Below, one piece after another: positions 61,244-64,000 of a stretch of 64,000 nucleotides of DNA. This DNA comes from Albula goreensis (lineage: Eukaryota > Chordata > Actinopteri > Albuliformes > Albulidae): the NCBI GenBank assembly GCA_022829145.1, contig CM040746.1, positions 37,915,712 through 37,979,711 of the forward strand. Direction: 5' to 3'. Each line of letters starts with the position of its first letter. Position 1 is the stretch's first letter. The notes beneath the pieces were generated by a model. The model saw only the letters and a list, made by a program, of their open reading frames with translations. It was not told the origin of the DNA and did not search any database. Both the position numbers and the translations under genes were made by a program.

Positions 61244-61246
<3 letters not shown>
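60299..61246. other. Unique non-coding DNA
   Basis: No gene or element recognised. The minus frame at 60923-61219 has no domain. Confidence 0.45.

Positions 61247-61287
<41 letters not shown>
61247..61287. repeat. (TA)n microsatellite
   Basis: About twenty TA units. Confidence 0.97.
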
Positions 61288-61289
<2 letters not shown>

Positions 61290-62493
61290 TATAATACTAT
61301 TATATTAAATTGATAATGATATAGTCATATTTCAGTTTTATTTACTGGAGGTACCACCACAAGTTCCTCTTTGTTCTTCCATAACAAAGAGAAAAACCCT
61401 GGTGTGACAATTATCTGTTGAATTTACATACTGTTATCAACAAAAAAACCATTTCATTACACTCCAGTGAAGACAGTAATTTTCATCTATGATTACTCAT
61501 GCTTAGAGGAGCTCTTTAACAACACATCGGATGAAAATAAGATAGACCACTTTAAAAAAGACATTTTCATTGTTGTACAAATTTAGCAAAACATTTCATG
61601 GAAATCAGGGCATTCGTGGAAATTGCATGGCACCCAAACCCAAACATTTTGTTTTAATCTGTCGACTTCAGCTGTTAGCGTAAGTGGAATAAATTATAAT
61701 CATATGCTACATTATTATCTGGAGACAAAAAACATGGAACGTTTTGACGCATCGTCTTAGTCACAGAAGACCATGAAAACTAGAAATGAGCCAATTTCCT
61801 TCATCTGGGGGAATGAAGTGGAGAGCTACGCTGACCTCATGCATATTTCAATGTAATTAGCACAGCGGCAAGGCTGAAAAATCGCCATAATGCCTGGCCT
61901 TCGGGCCTGTCATGTCCAGCTCCGGCCCTTTTCTCTGATGCACTGATGTGACCCACAGCTTGCGGTGGAGGCCTGACTGTGCTGGTGTGGACTGTAACTG
62001 GACGGGAAGGCTTGCCCCAGCATTGCCTACAGCACAAAGGTTTCACTGTGCCGGGCTTTCCTCAGCCCATCGCACCTTTCTAACCTTTATTTAACTGGGT
62101 AGAACTACTGAGAACTCAGGTACTTTTTTTGTGCTGATGTCCTGGGGAATCGAACTGGCTTGAACTTGCAAAGGATTTTACAGCTGTTTAAATACAGGGG
62201 ATAATTAGGTGGGATTTCTGGTTTTCGGGAATTTGACTAGGGCTCCAAGGTTAACAACCATGCACTTTCCCTGGGATATTAAATGACCACAGTGAAACAA
62301 CATCTCTACACTCTTCTGATTTCATATTATACCCCTGTTACTGTGCTATGAAATTGGGTGAGGACAAAAGAGCGCCACCTAATGACCAACCACCACCACC
62401 TCTTCCAACGGCAATTTAATTTCCTAAGGAGGTCACCCATACAGGTAATAACCAAGCCCACACAGGCCTACATTCAGCAGTGTTACATGAGAC
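61288..62493. other. Unique non-coding DNA
   Basis: No gene or mobile element recognised. The stretch at about 61845-62060 has slightly higher GC and a minus frame without a domain (61837-62046). Confidence 0.45.
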
Positions 62494-62781
62494 ATGATGT
62501 TGTATGGCCCCAAAAGATGGAGATGTTGTATGGCCCTTAAGGATTGAGATGTTTGTATGGCCCTTAAAGATGGAGATGTCGTATGGCCCTTAAGGATGGA
62601 GATGTTGTATGGCCCCTAAGGATGGAGATGTTGTATGGCCCTTAAGGATGGAGATGTTGTATGGCCCTTAAGGATTGAGATGTTATATGGCCCCTAAGGA
62701 TGGAGATGTTGTATGGCCCCTAAGGATGGAGATGTTGTATGGCCCTTAAAGATGGAGATGTTGTATGGCCCCTAAGGATGG
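62494..62781. repeat. 26-bp minisatellite, eleven units
   Basis: The unit GATGTTGTATGGCCCTTAAG plus GATGGA is 26 bp. TGGCCC recurs at 62505, 62531, 62558, 62584, 62610, 62636, 62662, 62688, 62714, 62740 and 62766, with one 27-base step from an extra T. Units vary between CCCTTAAG, CCCCTAAG and CCCTTAAA. The period is not a multiple of three, so it carries no long open frame. Confidence 0.97.
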
Positions 62782-64000
62782 TTAAGAAATTAAGCCCTAA
62801 ATCCAGTATACATCAAACAAGGCCTATATTTCAAATTCCAGTGTTCTCAGGGCACATGTTTGTGTGACAGACCCCAGGGAGAGTTTGCCCCACTGATTCT
62901 AAAAGTACACTTAATCCTCATACCTGCTACATGCTACATGTCATTATAGTCCACATCACTCTTATTTTTGCAAATGATTTCTTGCCATGACACATTAACC
63001 TCCCTTAATCTGATTGGCTCAATAAACCTCAATAAAATATGGGGATTGGTAAATTACATTACACAGCCTAAATCGATATGATCATTTTAAATAAGCAGTA
63101 AATAATTAACAGCAATACATAATGAAACCGCATTGTATTGGCAGAAATGACTCTTATCTCAGTATCAATGGAAAAGTGTGTGCCCCTCCTTTTCTTAGCG
63201 CCCGTTTGCTCCATCCAGCTCTTGTCTGCACAACTGTCAAAAGTTTATTTGTTCGTTTTCCTGAGAGGGAATGCTGTGATGCCTGTGTGAAGAGAAGGTT
63301 TTTCTTCTGCTTTCTCCACACGTCTCTCACATGCGGAGCCGAATCTGATGAAAATACAGAAGATGTCTACTCCTGGCAGTGCTTTTCCATGCACGGCTTG
63401 CGGGTTCAAATCCAGGTTGCTTCCAACAGCCATAAAAATGAGCAGCCTTTCAGCTTTGTCTCGCCAAATCACACCAACCTGCCATGCACAGGTGCTTGAG
63501 AGTGGTGGCTGTGGCTTTGACTGTCTTTCACTGTTCAGATTAAATGGAGGACTAAACCTCGTATACCCTCAGATCTGAGGACATGAGGTCTCAGATCAGG
63601 TTGCATATGGCTTTTACTAAAACGTACATTACAAAATAGAAAATAATCTTGCAGAATAAATTGCAGATATCAGCAGTGAATCTGTTTCCAAATTGCATAT
63701 AAGCAGAGCTTGTTCAGTGGGTTTATTTCATATCTTATTGTGTACTGTAATCTTGTTTATCTGGCTCAATTTACAGTAAATGCACACAACAGGTAGATAA
63801 CCAGTCCTGTCTTGATTGATAATGGGATGTTGCGCAGTAAGAGAGCATTCTGCAGTAAGCCAATACAAATCACCTGCATTAAATACTAATTCTGGGTTTC
63901 TGGCCCAAACACTCCCTCAGGATTGATTCTCTGGTGGGACTCTCACTGGGATTAACTCCACATGTGGCAGCTCACAGTCATCCCTCAGCCCAGCCCCTGT
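62782..64000. other. Unique non-coding DNA to the window end
   Basis: No mobile element recognised. The plus frame 63122-63499 (125 codons) is the longest repeat-free frame here. It has no domain I recognise, no clear splice borders, and overlaps frames on both strands, so I do not call it a gene. A B-box-like GGTTCAAATCC at 63403-63413 does not fold as a tRNA. Confidence 0.4.

Noticed and set aside
63360-63430. Possible tRNA gene: B-box GGTTCAAATCC at 63403-63413
   Set aside because: The flanking bases do not form a T-stem, and no acceptor stem or matching A-box was found at the right distance.
63122-63499. 125-codon plus-strand frame rich in Cys
   Set aside because: No recognisable domain or splice borders, and overlapping frames on both strands. 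Transcript data would be needed to revive it.

Overview
The window reads as nuclear DNA from a ray-finned fish, most likely a teleost. The evidence is the interspersed repeats: several tRNA-derived SINE copies with the conserved fish tail (of the type GATGCTTTTATCCAAAGTGAC), short hAT elements with CAGGGGT ends, a Tc1-like transposase relic, solo LTRs, and many long microsatellites (TA, CA/GT, AAT, AAC, TATC). Base composition is moderately AT-rich. There is no bacterial gene layout, and no operon, rRNA gene, convincing tRNA gene or CRISPR array. I recognise no protein-coding exon. Every long open frame is explained by a tandem repeat whose unit is a multiple of three, by a microsatellite, by a transposon, or by chance. 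The window is best described as a gene desert or the inside of a very large intron.

Layout. 1-6.8 kb: mostly unique DNA with a TA microsatellite (1507), a SINE (2988) and a C-rich tract able to form a G-quadruplex on the minus strand (6256). 6.8-14.9 kb: unique DNA, a CpG-rich block near 10.1-10.3 kb, a SINE split by a TATC array (12300-12617), a compact inverted repeat (13455) and a reversed SINE (14706). 14.9-23.5 kb: no recognised mobile element, but a perfect palindromic RFX-type X-box at 20327. 23.5-26.8 kb: the most repeat-dense part, with a full-length reversed SINE (23518), a dispersed fish repeat (23804), a 48-bp minisatellite (24771-25409), a long GT array (25865) and a foldback-like element built from 42-bp subrepeats (26347-26793). 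26.8-36.8 kb: unique DNA with enhancer-like stretches, a SINE interrupted by a piggyBac-like element (28514-29020), an intact hAT MITE with a perfect 8-bp target duplication (31917-32121), an inverted pair of POU octamers (32521-32554), and a second hAT MITE whose right junction was later duplicated (36509-36744). 36.8-49.1 kb: essentially unique sequence. 49.1-50.1 kb: a solo LTR whose U3 carries a 24-bp tandem array. 50.2-55.8 kb: unique, enhancer-like DNA. 55.9-56.7 kb: a second solo LTR on the minus strand. 57.8-58.6 kb: a decayed Tc1-like element with an internal duplication. 58.6-64 kb: unique DNA with CA and TA arrays and a 26-bp minisatellite (62494).

There are no genes here that act together. 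The plausible functional content is regulatory. Several AT/homeobox-motif-rich blocks (about 27.86, 30.65, 32.44, 46.3, 50.35, 52.4 and 53.5 kb) look like the conserved non-coding DNA found around developmental genes, but that can only be confirmed by cross-species alignment. I found no evidence for a new multi-gene system. The most unusual structures are the foldback-like element, the minisatellite-bearing LTR, and the MITE with a duplicated junction.
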